Source: Mycetocola_B reblochoni
Lineage (GTDB): Bacteria > Actinomycetota > Actinomycetes > Actinomycetales > Microbacteriaceae
Length of the DNA stretch: 64,000 nt
Assembly (NCBI RefSeq): GCF_003667525.1
Contig: NZ_RCUW01000003.1
Coordinates: 299,138-363,137, forward strand
Direction of reading: 5' to 3'
The notes below the pieces were generated by a model. The model saw nothing but the letters and a program-made list of their open reading frames with translations, was not told the origin of the DNA and made no database searches. Positions within the stretch are counted from its first letter, which is position 1, and every line of letters begins with the position of its first letter. The position numbers and the translations under genes were made by a program. Positions 52,401-61,052 of the stretch are shown here, piece after piece.

Positions 52401-53383
52401 AGCCACTTCTCGACCAGGTGGTCGCCGACCACGCGGCGGATCGTGCCCGACTTCGAGCGGAGCACGATGCTCTCTGTGCGGATCAGGTGCCCGTTGCGCT
52501 GGACTCCGTCGACGAGCTCGCCGTGGGTGACGCCCGTGGCCACGAAGTAGGTGTTGTCGCCCTTGACCAGGTCGCCCGCGTGCAGGACACGGTCCAGGTC
52601 GTGGCCGGCGGCGATCGCCTTGTCGCGCTCCTGGTCGTCCTTCGGCGAGAGCACGCCCTGGATGACACCGCCGAGCGCCTTCACCGCGCACGCCGTGATG
52701 ATGCCCTCGGGCGTGCCGCCGATCCCGACGCACATGTCGATGCGCGAGTCGTAGCGGGCCGCGTTGATGCCGCCGGCAACGTCGCCGTCGAGCAGCAGCC
52801 GCGTCCCCGCACCCGCGGCGCGGATCTCCTCGATGAGCTGCGCGTGACGGGGGCGGTCGAGGACGGCGATGCGCATCGCCTCGATCTCCTTGCCCTTCGC
52901 CTTCGCCAGCGCCCGGATGTTGTCACCGATGGGACGCGAGATATCGACGACCCCCTCGCCCTCGGGACCGCAGACGAGCTTGTTCATGTAGAACACGGCC
53001 GAGGGGTCGAACATGCTGCCCCTGTCGGAGGCGGCGATGACGGACAGGGCGTCCTGGCGTCCGGCGGCCGTCAGGCTCGTTCCGTCGATCGGGTCGACGG
53101 CGATGTCGCAGGCGGGCCCCCGGCCGTTGCCGACGTGCTCGCCGTTGTAGAGCATGGGGGCGGCGTCCTTCTCGCCCTCACCGATCACGACGAGGCCGTC
53201 GAAGTTGACGGTGCCGAGGAAGGCACGCATCGCGTCGACCGCGGCGCCGTCGGCGGCGTTCTTGTCACCGCGTCCGATGAACGGGGTGGCCCGGATCGCC
53301 GCGGCCTCGGTCGCCCGCACGAGCTCCATCGCCAGGTTGCGGTCGGGACGCAGGGACAGCGTCGCGGTATCAGTACTGATCAC
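52397..53383 (-). CDS. glpX: Class II fructose-1,6-bisphosphatase
   Basis: 328 residues from GTG 53383 with AAGGAA upstream. GlpX motifs include GRGDKNAADGAAVDAMR, VIGEGEKDAAPMLYNGE, AVDPIDGTSLTA (metal site) and GIGGTPEGIITACAVKALGG. It hydrolyses fructose-1,6-bisphosphate to fructose-6-phosphate in gluconeogenesis. Actinobacteria often rely on this class. It connects to the erythrose-4-phosphate output proposed for the right-hand operons via the pentose phosphate pool. Confidence 0.95.
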   Translation of the reverse strand: MISTDTATLSLRPDRNLAMELVRATEAAAIRATPFIGRGDKNAADGAAVDAMRAFLGTVNFDGLVVIGEGEKDAAPMLYNGEHVGNGRGPACDIAVDPIDGTSLTAAGRQDALSVIAASDRGSMFDPSAVFYMNKLVCGPEGEGVVDISRPIGDNIRALAKAKGKEIEAMRIAVLDRPRHAQLIEEIRAAGAGTRLLLDGDVAGGINAARYDSRIDMCVGIGGTPEGIITACAVKALGGVIQGVLSPKDDQERDKAIAAGHDLDRVLHAGDLVKGDNTYFVATGVTHGELVDGVQRNGHLIRTESIVLRSKSGTIRRVVGDHLVEKWL

Positions 53384-53607
53384 AGTGTTCCTTGACTCTC
53401 GGGGTGGCCCGCTCCCCGGTGGAGGGCGCCGTCAGACCCTGATTCAGTCTAGCCCGCCGCACAGCACCGCCGCCGTGGCGAAGTGTTACGTCGTGCGACA
53501 CCCGACGACGCGTCGACCCGACCGATCGCCGTACGCTCGAACGACGACGGCCCCCCGAACGAGGGTCCGCACCGAACCCGCGCCGCCCCCCCTCCGGCAC
53601 CCCCTCC

Positions 53608-54423
53608 ATGGAAGCCCCCACCATGTCACCCCTCAGACGAGCGCTCGCGCGCTCCCCCCTGGTCCCCTGGATCATTCCCGTCGTCGCCGTCGTGCTCTGG
53701 CAGCTGATCGACACCGAGTACCTGCCCAAGCCGACCGAGGTCGCCGAGGCGGGGTACCGTCTGCTGCTCAGCGGCGAGCTGGCCGAGCACGTCTGGGTGA
53801 GCACGCAGCGCGCCTTCACCGGATTCCTCATCGGCGGGATCATCGGGCTGGTGCTCGGCCTCGTCAACGGCACCTCACGCATCCTTGCGAACCTGCTCGA
53901 CACCTCCATCCAGATGATCAGGACCGTGCCGCATCTGGCGCTCATCCCCGTGGTGATCGTGGCCTTCGGCCTCGGTGAGGAGGGGAAGGTGTTCCTCGTC
54001 GCACTCGGCGTGGCGTTCCCGGTGTACCTCAACACCTACAACGGCATCAAGAACATCGACCCGGCGCTCATCGAGATGGCGCAGGTCTACCGCTTCAGCC
54101 CGCGCGACCTGTACCTCCGGGTCATCATCCCGGGCGCGATGCCGTCGATCCTCGTCGGCGTGCGCTACGCCCTGGGCATCATGTGGATGTCGCTCATCGT
54201 GGCGGAGACGATCGGCTCCGACGCGGGGATCGGCTACCTGGCCAACCGCGCGAGGGACTTCGTCCAGATGGACATCGTCGTGCTCTGCATCCTGCTGTAC
54301 GCCATCCTCGGCAAGCTGTCCGACGTCGTCGCCGTGCTCCTCGAGCAGCGCCTGCTCCGCTGGAACCCGGCGTTCGTCCGGACACCCTCCACCCGACGCA
54401 CGACGAAGGAGACCAGCCGATGA
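53608..54423 (+). CDS. ABC transporter permease (Ssu/Tau/nitrate type)
   Basis: 271 residues with five or six helices. The coupling EAA loop is NIDPALIEMAQVYRFSPRDLYLRVIIPGAMPSI, typical of sulfonate, taurine and nitrate permeases. Start 53608 or 53623 (MSPLRR); no ribosome site is clear for either. It is the first gene of a three-component import operon and overlaps the ATPase start by four bases (ATGA). Confidence 0.9.
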   Translation: MEAPTMSPLRRALARSPLVPWIIPVVAVVLWQLIDTEYLPKPTEVAEAGYRLLLSGELAEHVWVSTQRAFTGFLIGGIIGLVLGLVNGTSRILANLLDTSIQMIRTVPHLALIPVVIVAFGLGEEGKVFLVALGVAFPVYLNTYNGIKNIDPALIEMAQVYRFSPRDLYLRVIIPGAMPSILVGVRYALGIMWMSLIVAETIGSDAGIGYLANRARDFVQMDIVVLCILLYAILGKLSDVVAVLLEQRLLRWNPAFVRTPSTRRTTKETSR

Positions 54424-55139
54424 GCGTCGAGGTAGCACTGGAGAGCGTGACCAAGCGGTTCGGCGACGTCACCGTCCTCGACGGCCTCGAGCTGCGGATC
54501 CCCCGCGGCGAGTTCGTCGCCGTCGTCGGCCAGAGCGGCTGCGGCAAGAGCACGCTGCTGCGCGCCATCGCCGGTCTCGAGCCGATCAGCGCGGGGCGGA
54601 TCGAGCTGGACGGCGAGCGGGTCGACGGTCCGTCGAACCGGGTGCGCGTCATGTTCCAGGACGACCGGCTGCTGCCGTGGCAGACCGTCGGCCGCAACAT
54701 CGAGCTGGTGACGAAGGACCCCGCCGCCACCGCGCAGGTGCTCGACAGCGTCGGGCTGGGTGCCAAGGCGGACGCGTGGCCCAGCACCCTGTCCGGAGGC
54801 CAACGCCAGCGCGTCGCCCTGGCCCGCGCGCTCGCGAGCGACCCTGAGCTGATCCTCTTCGACGAGCCACTCGGTGCGCTGGACGCGTTCACCCGCGTCG
54901 AGATGCAGAAGCTCATCGAGAACCTCTGGGAGGAGCGCGGCTTCACCGCCGTCCTCGTCACCCACGACGTCGCGGAGGCCGTCGCCCTGGCGGACCGCGT
55001 CATCGTCCTCGCCGACGGCCGGGTGTCCGTCGACCGGCGCATCGACCTGCCCCGCCCCCGGCGGCGCGACCAGGCGTTCTACAGCCACGAAGAGGACATC
55101 TTCAACCGAATCATCGACAGGCAGGGACTCACCTCATGA
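54420..55139 (+). CDS. ABC transporter ATPase (Ssu/Tau type)
   Basis: 239 residues. Walker A GQSGCGKST (37-45), Q-loop MFQDDRLLPW, signature LSGGQRQRVALARAL, Walker B LILFDEPLGALD and H-switch LVTHDVAEAVALADR. The Q-loop form with DDRLLPW is typical of the nitrate/sulfonate/taurine group. The stop overlaps the lipoprotein start by four bases. It drives import through the permease before it. Confidence 0.93.
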   Translation: MSVEVALESVTKRFGDVTVLDGLELRIPRGEFVAVVGQSGCGKSTLLRAIAGLEPISAGRIELDGERVDGPSNRVRVMFQDDRLLPWQTVGRNIELVTKDPAATAQVLDSVGLGAKADAWPSTLSGGQRQRVALARALASDPELILFDEPLGALDAFTRVEMQKLIENLWEERGFTAVLVTHDVAEAVALADRVIVLADGRVSVDRRIDLPRPRRRDQAFYSHEEDIFNRIIDRQGLTS

Positions 55140-56125
55140 CCAAGATCCGCACCATCCTCACCGCCGGCCTCCTCGCCGCCCTCGTCGCCGGGACCGCCGC
55201 GTGCTCCACCTCGCAGGGCGGCGGCGACGCCGAGAACGGCACGGTCCGCATCGGGTACCAGAAGGGCAACACGGTCAACATCCTCAAGGCCAGGGGCAAC
55301 CTCGACGAGCGCCTCGCCGAGGAGGGCTACGACGTGGAGTGGACCGAGCTGTCCATCGGCATCGCCGTCCTGGAGGCGCTGAACACCGGCAACATCGACT
55401 TCGGCCACTCCTCCGACGCGAACGCGGTGTTCTCCGCCGCGGGCGGCAAGCCCGTCGAGTACGCCGCGTCCGAGACCCCCTACCCCACCGGCGTCGCCCT
55501 GGTGTCGAAGGCGGGCTCCGGCATCGACGACGTCGACGACCTCGTCGGCCGCAGCGTCGGCGTGATCGAGGGCGGCAACATGCACTACCTCCTCATCCGG
55601 GCGCTGGAGGAGGCCGGCCACAGCATCGACGATGTCGACGTGAAGTACTACAAGGCCGCCGCGGACGGTCTGTCCGCGTTCCAGCAGGGCTCCTTCGACG
55701 TGCTCGGCACCTGGGACCCGTACCTGGCGATCATCCAGCAGACGGTCGACACGACGACGGTCACCGACGCGACCGGCCTGGCCGACAACCGCACCTTCTA
55801 CTTCGCCTCCGAGAAGCTGCAGACCGAGGACTCCGAGGTGCTGTCGATCATCCTCGACGAGCTGCAGGAGTCGGACCAGTGGGCGGAGCAGAACAAGGAC
55901 GAGGCCGCGCAGATCCTCGCCGACGAGCTCGGCCTCGACGTGGAGCCGCTCGAGGCGGCGCACGAACGCCGCACCTTCGGCGTGCAGCCGGTCGACGACG
56001 CGGCGGTCGAGGCGCAGCAGCAGCTCGCCGACACCTTCTACGACGCCGGCCTGTTCGACACCCCCATCACGATCGCCGACTACGTCACCGCGAGCCCGGC
56101 CTGGCTGCCGGACAGCGTGCGCTGA
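55136..56125 (+). CDS. ABC transporter substrate-binding lipoprotein (SsuA-like)
   Basis: 329 residues. Lipobox GTAAC puts the lipid on C23. The periplasmic-binding-like II domain reads TVRIGYQKGNTVNILKARGNL, GNIDFGHSSDANAVFSAAG and AFQQGSFDVLGTWDPYLAI, matching aliphatic-sulfonate binding proteins. Ligand could be an alkanesulfonate, taurine or another small acid. No SsuD-type monooxygenase is nearby, so use of a sulfonate is not proven. Confidence 0.88.
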   Translation: MTKIRTILTAGLLAALVAGTAACSTSQGGGDAENGTVRIGYQKGNTVNILKARGNLDERLAEEGYDVEWTELSIGIAVLEALNTGNIDFGHSSDANAVFSAAGGKPVEYAASETPYPTGVALVSKAGSGIDDVDDLVGRSVGVIEGGNMHYLLIRALEEAGHSIDDVDVKYYKAAADGLSAFQQGSFDVLGTWDPYLAIIQQTVDTTTVTDATGLADNRTFYFASEKLQTEDSEVLSIILDELQESDQWAEQNKDEAAQILADELGLDVEPLEAAHERRTFGVQPVDDAAVEAQQQLADTFYDAGLFDTPITIADYVTASPAWLPDSVR

Positions 56126-56258
56126 ACCCGGCGGAGCGCTCCGCCGCTCGGGCGATCACCCGACCGGCGGTCCGCGGCACCCCTGTCCCCGCCGTCCCGC
56201 CGCCCCGGTCACCGGAGAGGCGGGCGACGACACCCACCGACGAGCACGGAGAGCATCC

Positions 56259-56909
56259 ATGAGCAGACTGCCCCTGATCCCCTACGACGAGGCGAGCGAC
56301 GAGGTGAAGGCGTCCTACCGCCGGTTCCACGAGGCGGGCCTGGACAAGTTCATGCACCAGGCGGAGTCCCTCGCGCACCACCCGCCGCTGCTGGAGGCGG
56401 TCACCAACCTGCTGCTGGCCTACTACCACCACAGCGAGGTTCCGCAGCGTTACCTGGAGCTCGGCGTGCTCGCCGTCAGCGCCCGCAACGCCTGCGAGTA
56501 CTGCGTCGTGCACCACACGCCGCAGGCGGTCGGCACCGGCCTCACCCTGGAGCAGACGACTGCGGTCGTCGAGGGCGACTGGAGGGGCAGGGACGACTTC
56601 GACGACACCGACCGGCTCGTCCTGGAGTACGCCGAGCAGGTCACCGCGGATGCGAACCGGGTGAGCGACGAGCTCTTCGCCGGGCTGCGCGCCGCGTTCA
56701 CGGACTCGCAGGTCCTCGAGCTGACCATGCGGCTGACGACCTGCACCTTCTTCAACAAGTTCAACGACGTGCTCCGCCTGGAGGTCGAGCCGATCGCCGC
56801 GTCGCTGTTCACGACGGCGACCGGGGCTGCCCCCGACGCCGAGGCCGCGGGCGACGCCGCCACGGCCACGGGCACGGGCACGGTGACGGACGAGGGCGGG
56901 ACCGCCTAG
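56259..56909 (+). CDS. AhpD-like carboxymuconolactone-decarboxylase-fold protein
   Basis: 216 residues. The redox motif NACEYCVVHH has C79, C82 and H86, the CxxCxxxH pattern of AhpD-type disulfide reductases. The core repeats (LGVLAVSARNACEYC, LTMRLTTCTFFNKFNDVLR) fit the CMD fold. The tail is Ala/Thr/Gly rich. It follows the SsuA-like gene by 133 bases and shares its terminator, so it may be part of the same response. Substrate unknown. Confidence 0.85.
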   Translation: MSRLPLIPYDEASDEVKASYRRFHEAGLDKFMHQAESLAHHPPLLEAVTNLLLAYYHHSEVPQRYLELGVLAVSARNACEYCVVHHTPQAVGTGLTLEQTTAVVEGDWRGRDDFDDTDRLVLEYAEQVTADANRVSDELFAGLRAAFTDSQVLELTMRLTTCTFFNKFNDVLRLEVEPIAASLFTTATGAAPDAEAAGDAATATGTGTVTDEGGTA

Positions 56910-56930
56910 TCCCGGCGAGGACGGAACGCC

Positions 56931-56966
56931 GAACGGTGAGGGCACCATATGGTGCCCTCCCCGTTC
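56931..56966. terminator. Bidirectional terminator after the AhpD-like gene
   Basis: 18-bp stem with one mismatch between 56931-56948 and 56949-56966 (central GGGCACCAT/ATGGTGCCC), between convergent genes. Confidence 0.8.
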
Positions 56967-57013
56967 GTCGTCCGCACGGCGACGGATCACCCGCACGGCG
57001 ACAGGGTGCGGCC

Positions 57014-57448
57014 TCAGAACTCCTCGAACGCCGGAGCCTGGCGCCGCTGAGTGGCGAGCGCTGCGGGGTTGAGGCCCCCGCACCAGGATGGGTACACCCG
57101 GAAGCCGCGCTTGCCCCGGCCCGACCCCGCCGTGACGTCGAGCGCGTCCAGGTGCGCCGCGGTGAAGGCGAACACGCCGCGCCGCTCCTGCTGGCGGACG
57201 AACACGAGCAGACCGGCGCCCACGGCGTCCCGCTCGAACGGCGCGGTGGCTCCGTCCGGCCGCCTTCGCCAGAAGGCGAGGAACGCCCCCGGCTTCGTCG
57301 GCGTCGTTCGTGCCGTCCTGACGTGCCAGTCCTGCCCGTCGATACGGGCGAGGCCGGACTCGTAGTCGCTGTTCTGCGCCTCCACCACGACGGAGGACAC
57401 CGGAACGCCCCGGCGGGACGCCCACTCGTCGAACGCGTCGAAGACCAT
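57014..57448 (-). CDS. MepB-like protein
   Basis: 144 residues. The MepB-family pattern is clear: AQNSDYESGLARI, TPTKPGAFLAFWRRRPDGATAPFE, GVFAFTAAHLDALDVT and KRGFRVYPSW. MepB lies in the S. aureus mepRAB multidrug operon but has no known function; here no mepR or mepA is adjacent. Soluble, no signal peptide. It is monocistronic between two terminators. Confidence 0.82.
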   Translation of the reverse strand: MVFDAFDEWASRRGVPVSSVVVEAQNSDYESGLARIDGQDWHVRTARTTPTKPGAFLAFWRRRPDGATAPFERDAVGAGLLVFVRQQERRGVFAFTAAHLDALDVTAGSGRGKRGFRVYPSWCGGLNPAALATQRRQAPAFEEF

Positions 57449-57521
57449 TCCTCGAGGCTACCGGCCGGACCGCCGCTGCCCGCGCGCGACCACCGACGTC
57501 GTCGGCCGCGTCTCCACACGC

Positions 57522-57561
57522 GACCGGGCGGGCCGCCCCCGAGGGGACGGCCCGCCCGGTC
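57522..57561 (-). terminator. Terminator of the carbohydrate operon
   Basis: GACCGGGCGGGCCG (57522-57535) and CGGCCCGCCCGGTC (57548-57561) pair over 14 bp with a C/G inner stem, 15 bases after the MFS stop. Confidence 0.88.
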
Positions 57562-57576
57562 AGGCGGTTCGACGGG

Positions 57577-58956
57577 TCAGTGGCCGGGGGTGGCCGTCTT
57601 CGCCTCCTCCTCGAGCAGCGCGTCGGCCTTCGAGCTGAAGAAGCGGGTGCCCCACAGCATCGCGGCGGACAGGAACGCGAACACGCCGAGCGAGACGACG
57701 CCCCAGGCGCCGGAATCGGTCGGGATGGACTCGTTGATGCTCGTCCTCATGATCGGCGCGACGAAGCCACCGAGGTTACCGAGGGAGTTGATCAGGCCGA
57801 TGCCCGCCGCAGCGGCCGCACCGCTGAGGAACGCCGTCGGGTAGGACCAGGTGATCGGACCGCAGCCGAGGAAGCTGGCGACGGCGAGGGTGATGAAGAA
57901 GATGCCGAGGATCGGCTGGCCGTTGGCGCCCGCCCACGCGGAGCCGAGGATGCTCAGACCGGTGATCACGTAGAACCAGGTGCCCCAGGTGCGACGGCGG
58001 CGGACCGTGTTCGCGTACTTGCCGATGTAGTAGCAGCTGAACAGTCCGACCGCCCACGGGATGGCGGAGACCAGACCGACCTGCCAGCCGACCGACTGCC
58101 CGAGGAGGTTGCCGACCTGCTGCGGCAGGTAGAAGGTCGTGCCGTACACCGCGACCTGGAGGCCGAAGTAGATGATGGTGAAGTACCACACCTTCCAGTT
58201 GACCAGTGCGGCGCCGATGCCCTTCGGGCCGTCCGACTCCTTGACCTTCTGCTCGTCGGCCATGACGTCGGCGAGGGCCTTCTTCTCCTCGACGCTCAGC
58301 CATTTGGCCTGCTGCGGCGAGTTGATGAGGAAGAACAGCGCGGCGATACCGGCCACGACGGCCATCATGCCCTCGACGAAGAACATCACCTGCCAGCCGT
58401 GCCACGGCGTGAACTGGTCGCCGAAGCTGATCAGACCACCGCTGAGCGGAGCGCCGAGCATCTGCGAGAACGGCTGCGCGAGGTAGAAGATGGCGAACAT
58501 CTGCACACGCATCTTGTTCGGGAACCACTGCGCCAGGAACATGATGACGCCGGGGAACAGACCGGCCTCGGTCACGCCGAGCAGGAAGCGCAGGATGACG
58601 AACATGGTGTCGTTCTGCACCCAGGCGAACGCCGTGGCGACGATACCCCAGGTGATGGCGATGCGGGCGAGCCAGACGCGGGCACCGAACTTCTCCAGCA
58701 GCAGGTTCGAGGGGATCTCGAAGATGGCGTAGCCGATGAAGAAGATTCCGGCGCCGAGCGCGTAGGCGCCGGCCGTGATGCCGCGGTCGATGGACAGGGC
58801 CTCCTCGGCGAAGCCGACGTTGGTCCGGTCGAGGAAGGCGACGAAGTAGAGGATGACCAGCATCGGCATGAGCCGGGTGGCGGCCTTCTTGATTCCGGAC
58901 TTCAGGTGCGGGCTGTTCAGCAGCGCCTGGGAGTCCGCGCGGGTTGATGAACTCAA
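57577..58956 (-). CDS. MFS transporter of the anion:cation symporter (ACS) family
   Basis: 459 residues from TTG 58956, chosen because AAAGGAG is six bases upstream and no ATG fits. Twelve helices, with the ACS hallmarks FLDRTNVGFAEEAL in helix 1, EIPSNLLLEKFGARVWLARI and GVTEAGLFPGVIMFLAQWFP. ACS members import sugar acids (tartrate, galactonate, glucarate) and similar organic anions with protons or sodium. This supports a sugar-acid substrate for the operon rather than a neutral polyol, though transport of erythritol-like sugars by relatives cannot be excluded. Confidence 0.9.
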   Translation of the reverse strand: MSSSTRADSQALLNSPHLKSGIKKAATRLMPMLVILYFVAFLDRTNVGFAEEALSIDRGITAGAYALGAGIFFIGYAIFEIPSNLLLEKFGARVWLARIAITWGIVATAFAWVQNDTMFVILRFLLGVTEAGLFPGVIMFLAQWFPNKMRVQMFAIFYLAQPFSQMLGAPLSGGLISFGDQFTPWHGWQVMFFVEGMMAVVAGIAALFFLINSPQQAKWLSVEEKKALADVMADEQKVKESDGPKGIGAALVNWKVWYFTIIYFGLQVAVYGTTFYLPQQVGNLLGQSVGWQVGLVSAIPWAVGLFSCYYIGKYANTVRRRRTWGTWFYVITGLSILGSAWAGANGQPILGIFFITLAVASFLGCGPITWSYPTAFLSGAAAAAGIGLINSLGNLGGFVAPIMRTSINESIPTDSGAWGVVSLGVFAFLSAAMLWGTRFFSSKADALLEEEAKTATPGH

Positions 58957-59019
58957 CGTTCTCTCCTTTGAGGTGCGGGGTGTGACGGTGATGCGAATGG
59001 GGGTGTGACGAAGGGGGGC

Positions 59020-59045
59020 GGGGCGGCGACGGTGTCGTCCGCCCC
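59020..59045 (-). terminator. Stem-loop between the small peptide and the MFS gene
   Basis: GGGGCGG/CCGCCCC plus CGAC/GTCG with a GGT loop and one bulged T; probably partial attenuation inside the operon. Confidence 0.45.
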
Positions 59046-59114
59046 GCTGGCAGGGGCAGGGCGTGTGGCCCGGTCAGCGGGCCGACCGGGCCAGCCGAGC
59101 GAGCGGATCGGCCG

Positions 59115-59133
59115 CCGGACCGGCGCGGTCCGG
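59115..59133 (-). terminator. Hairpin directly after the 38-residue peptide gene
   Basis: CCGGACC (59115-59121) and GGTCCGG (59127-59133) with a five-base loop, abutting the stop codon. Confidence 0.45.
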
Positions 59134-59250
59134 TCAGCCGAACAGCGTGGGGGCGATCATGACGATCCCGACGCCGACGCAGATGATCCCGAGGCAGAGC
59201 GCGATGATGCGGGGGGCCTTCCAGCGGCCCGGCTCCGTGTTCAGTGCCAT
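59134..59250 (-). CDS. Small single-span membrane peptide, 38 residues
   Basis: Starts ATG 59250, six bases after the SDR stop (TAG GCCGTC ATG), so reinitiation is likely. The sequence has a short polar, basic N-terminus (MALNTEPGRWKAPR) followed by one hydrophobic helix (IIALCLGIICVGVGIVMIA) and ends PTLFG. Codon choice matches its neighbours. It lies between catabolic genes and a transporter, a place where small membrane peptides often assist a transporter. I do not recognise a family. It would be missed by a 60-residue cutoff. Confidence 0.7.
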   Translation of the reverse strand: MALNTEPGRWKAPRIIALCLGIICVGVGIVMIAPTLFG

Positions 59251-59256
59251 GACGGC

Positions 59257-60027
59257 CTAGTGCATGTAGAGGCCGCCGTCGACGTTCAGGGTCTGGCCCG
59301 TCACGAATCCGGAGTCCTCGCTGATGAGGTAGGCGATGGCGGCGGCGATGTCGCGGGGCGTGCCGATGCGCGGCAGGACGCCGTCGGCGGCCATCGCGGT
59401 CTTGCGCTCCTCGGTCAGGGTGCCGCCCATGATGTCGGTGTCGATCGGCCCGGGCGAGATCGCGTTGACCGTGACGCCCTGGTGTCCGAGCTCGCGGGCG
59501 ACGCTGCGGGTGAAGCCGATCACGCCGGCCTTCGCCGCCGAGTAGACCGTCTTGGAGAAGGTGCCGCCGCCGCGCTGGGCCGAGACGGAGGACAGGTTGA
59601 CGACACGGCCGACGCCGTTGCCGACCATCGACTCGACGGCGCGACGGGTCGCGTAGTGGACGCCGTTCATGTTGATGTTCATGACACGGTTCCACTCCTC
59701 GTTCGTCACCTCGAGGTAGGGCACCGGCGAGGACACGCCGGCGAGGTTCACGAGGGCGACGAGCTGCGGCAGCGCCGCCTCGAGCGAGTCGAAGGCGGCC
59801 CGGACCTGGGCCTCGTCGGCGACGTTGGCTCCGGCGCCGGCGGCGAGGACGCCGTGCTGCTCGGCGATCTCGGCGGCGACGGCGGCGGCCGCGTCGGCGT
59901 CCAGGTCGATGATGCCGATGTTCCAGCCCTGCTCGGCCAGGTAGTGGGCGCTGGCGCGGCCGATGCCGCGCGGCGAGGCGGCGCCGGTGAGGACGACGGT
60001 GCGCGATTCGGGGAAGGCGATGCTCAT
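59257..60027 (-). CDS. Short-chain dehydrogenase of the sugar-acid operon
   Basis: 256 residues. Cofactor motif TGAASPRGIGRA, acidic ending of strand 2 (IIDLDADA, so NAD-preferring), NLAG in place of NNAG, and catalytic S149, Y162, K166 in SVSAQRGGGTFSKTVYSAAKAG. Relatives oxidise polyols or sugar lactols/aldonates. Together with the neighbouring dehydrogenase it may oxidise the sugar, or reduce a keto intermediate. Start 60027 has AAGGAAC upstream. It lies 32 bases after the dehydrogenase gene. Confidence 0.85.
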   Translation of the reverse strand: MSIAFPESRTVVLTGAASPRGIGRASAHYLAEQGWNIGIIDLDADAAAAVAAEIAEQHGVLAAGAGANVADEAQVRAAFDSLEAALPQLVALVNLAGVSSPVPYLEVTNEEWNRVMNINMNGVHYATRRAVESMVGNGVGRVVNLSSVSAQRGGGTFSKTVYSAAKAGVIGFTRSVARELGHQGVTVNAISPGPIDTDIMGGTLTEERKTAMAADGVLPRIGTPRDIAAAIAYLISEDSGFVTGQTLNVDGGLYMH

Positions 60028-60059
60028 GGTTGGTGTTCCTTCTGTTCTTTCTGCCCTGG

Positions 60060-61022
60060 TCAGTTGGCCGGGTGGATGGGGGCCGGGCCGAGCTCGTCGA
60101 TGAGCTTCTGCATGGCGACGTAGGCCTTGTTTCGGTAGGCGACCAGCTCGGGGGTGCGGTCGGCGGGGACGTCGAGGAAGCCCGCGCCGGTCTTGGTGCC
60201 GAGCTTGCCGGCGTCGACCAGATCGGACAGCACCTCGGGCGTGGCGAAGCGCTCGGGCCAGCGCGTCTGGAGCGAGGCGTAGCAGAACGAGTACACGTCG
60301 AGCCCGGCCATGTCGGCGATCGCAAACGGCCCGAAGAACGGCAGGCGGAAGCCGAAGGTGGTGCGGACGATCGTGTCGATGTCCTCCGGCGTCGCGACGC
60401 CCTCCTCGACCAGCTGCGTGGCCTCGTGGAACAGCGCGTACTGGAGGCGGTTGAGCACGAAGCCCGTCGCATCCGAGACGCGTGCGGTCTGCTTGCCGGT
60501 CGCGGCGACGATCTCCTCGACGACGGGAAGGACCTCCGGCGAGGTGCCCGCGTGCGGGATGAGCTCGACGCCGGGGATGAACGGGGCCGGGTTCGAGAAG
60601 TGCACGCCGAGGAATCGCTCGGGGCCGGTGACGGCCTCGGCGAGCGAACCGATGAGGATCGTCGAGGTGTTGGAGCCGATGATCGCGTCGGGGCGCGCGG
60701 CGGCGCTGATGCGACGGAGCGTCTCGTGCTTGATCTCGATCTTCTCGGGGACGGCCTCCTCGATGAAGTCGGCGTCGGCGACGGCGTCCTCGATGCTCGC
60801 GGCGGGGCGCAGGTTCGCCTCGATGCGCTCGACGGCGTCGGCGGGGAACAGGCCGTCGGCGACGAACTGCCTGGCCTCCTCGACCAGCCGGGCGTAGTTC
60901 TTGGTGGCGATCTCCTCGGAGATGTCGGCGATGACGACGGTCGCGCCGGACAGGGCGAGGACCTGGGCGATCCCTCCACCCATGTATCCGGAACCGACGA
61001 CGGCGATGGTGCGAGTGCTCAT
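60060..61022 (-). CDS. 3-Hydroxyacyl-CoA-dehydrogenase-like oxidoreductase (L-gulonate 3-dehydrogenase/CRYL1-like)
   Basis: 320 residues. Rossmann motif GSGYMGGGIAQ (10-20), GSNTS at 116-120 and GVHFSNPAPFIPGVELIP with H141 fit the 3HCDH fold. Length and the NRLQYALFHEATQLVEEG block match L-gulonate 3-dehydrogenase and carnitine dehydrogenase rather than two-domain fatty-acid enzymes; no thiolase or CoA ligase is nearby. I infer oxidation of a C3 hydroxyl in an aldonic acid, giving a 3-keto acid prone to decarboxylation. AGGAGACAACC precedes the ATG. Confidence 0.84.
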   Translation of the reverse strand: MSTRTIAVVGSGYMGGGIAQVLALSGATVVIADISEEIATKNYARLVEEARQFVADGLFPADAVERIEANLRPAASIEDAVADADFIEEAVPEKIEIKHETLRRISAAARPDAIIGSNTSTILIGSLAEAVTGPERFLGVHFSNPAPFIPGVELIPHAGTSPEVLPVVEEIVAATGKQTARVSDATGFVLNRLQYALFHEATQLVEEGVATPEDIDTIVRTTFGFRLPFFGPFAIADMAGLDVYSFCYASLQTRWPERFATPEVLSDLVDAGKLGTKTGAGFLDVPADRTPELVAYRNKAYVAMQKLIDELGPAPIHPAN

Positions 61023-61052
61023 GGTTGTCTCCTAACTCTTCGTCGAGTGCGC

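Noticed and set aside
57776..60979. A 1067-codon frame over the MFS, peptide, SDR and dehydrogenase genes
   Set aside because: Another high-GC shadow; the real genes read in other frames with clear motifs and ribosome sites.
60060..61022. Fatty-acid beta-oxidation 3-hydroxybutyryl-CoA dehydrogenase or carnitine dehydrogenase
   Set aside because: No thiolase, CoA transferase, BKACE or acyl-CoA dehydrogenase is nearby; length and context favour the L-gulonate-dehydrogenase-like group, though carnitine dehydrogenase is not fully excluded.
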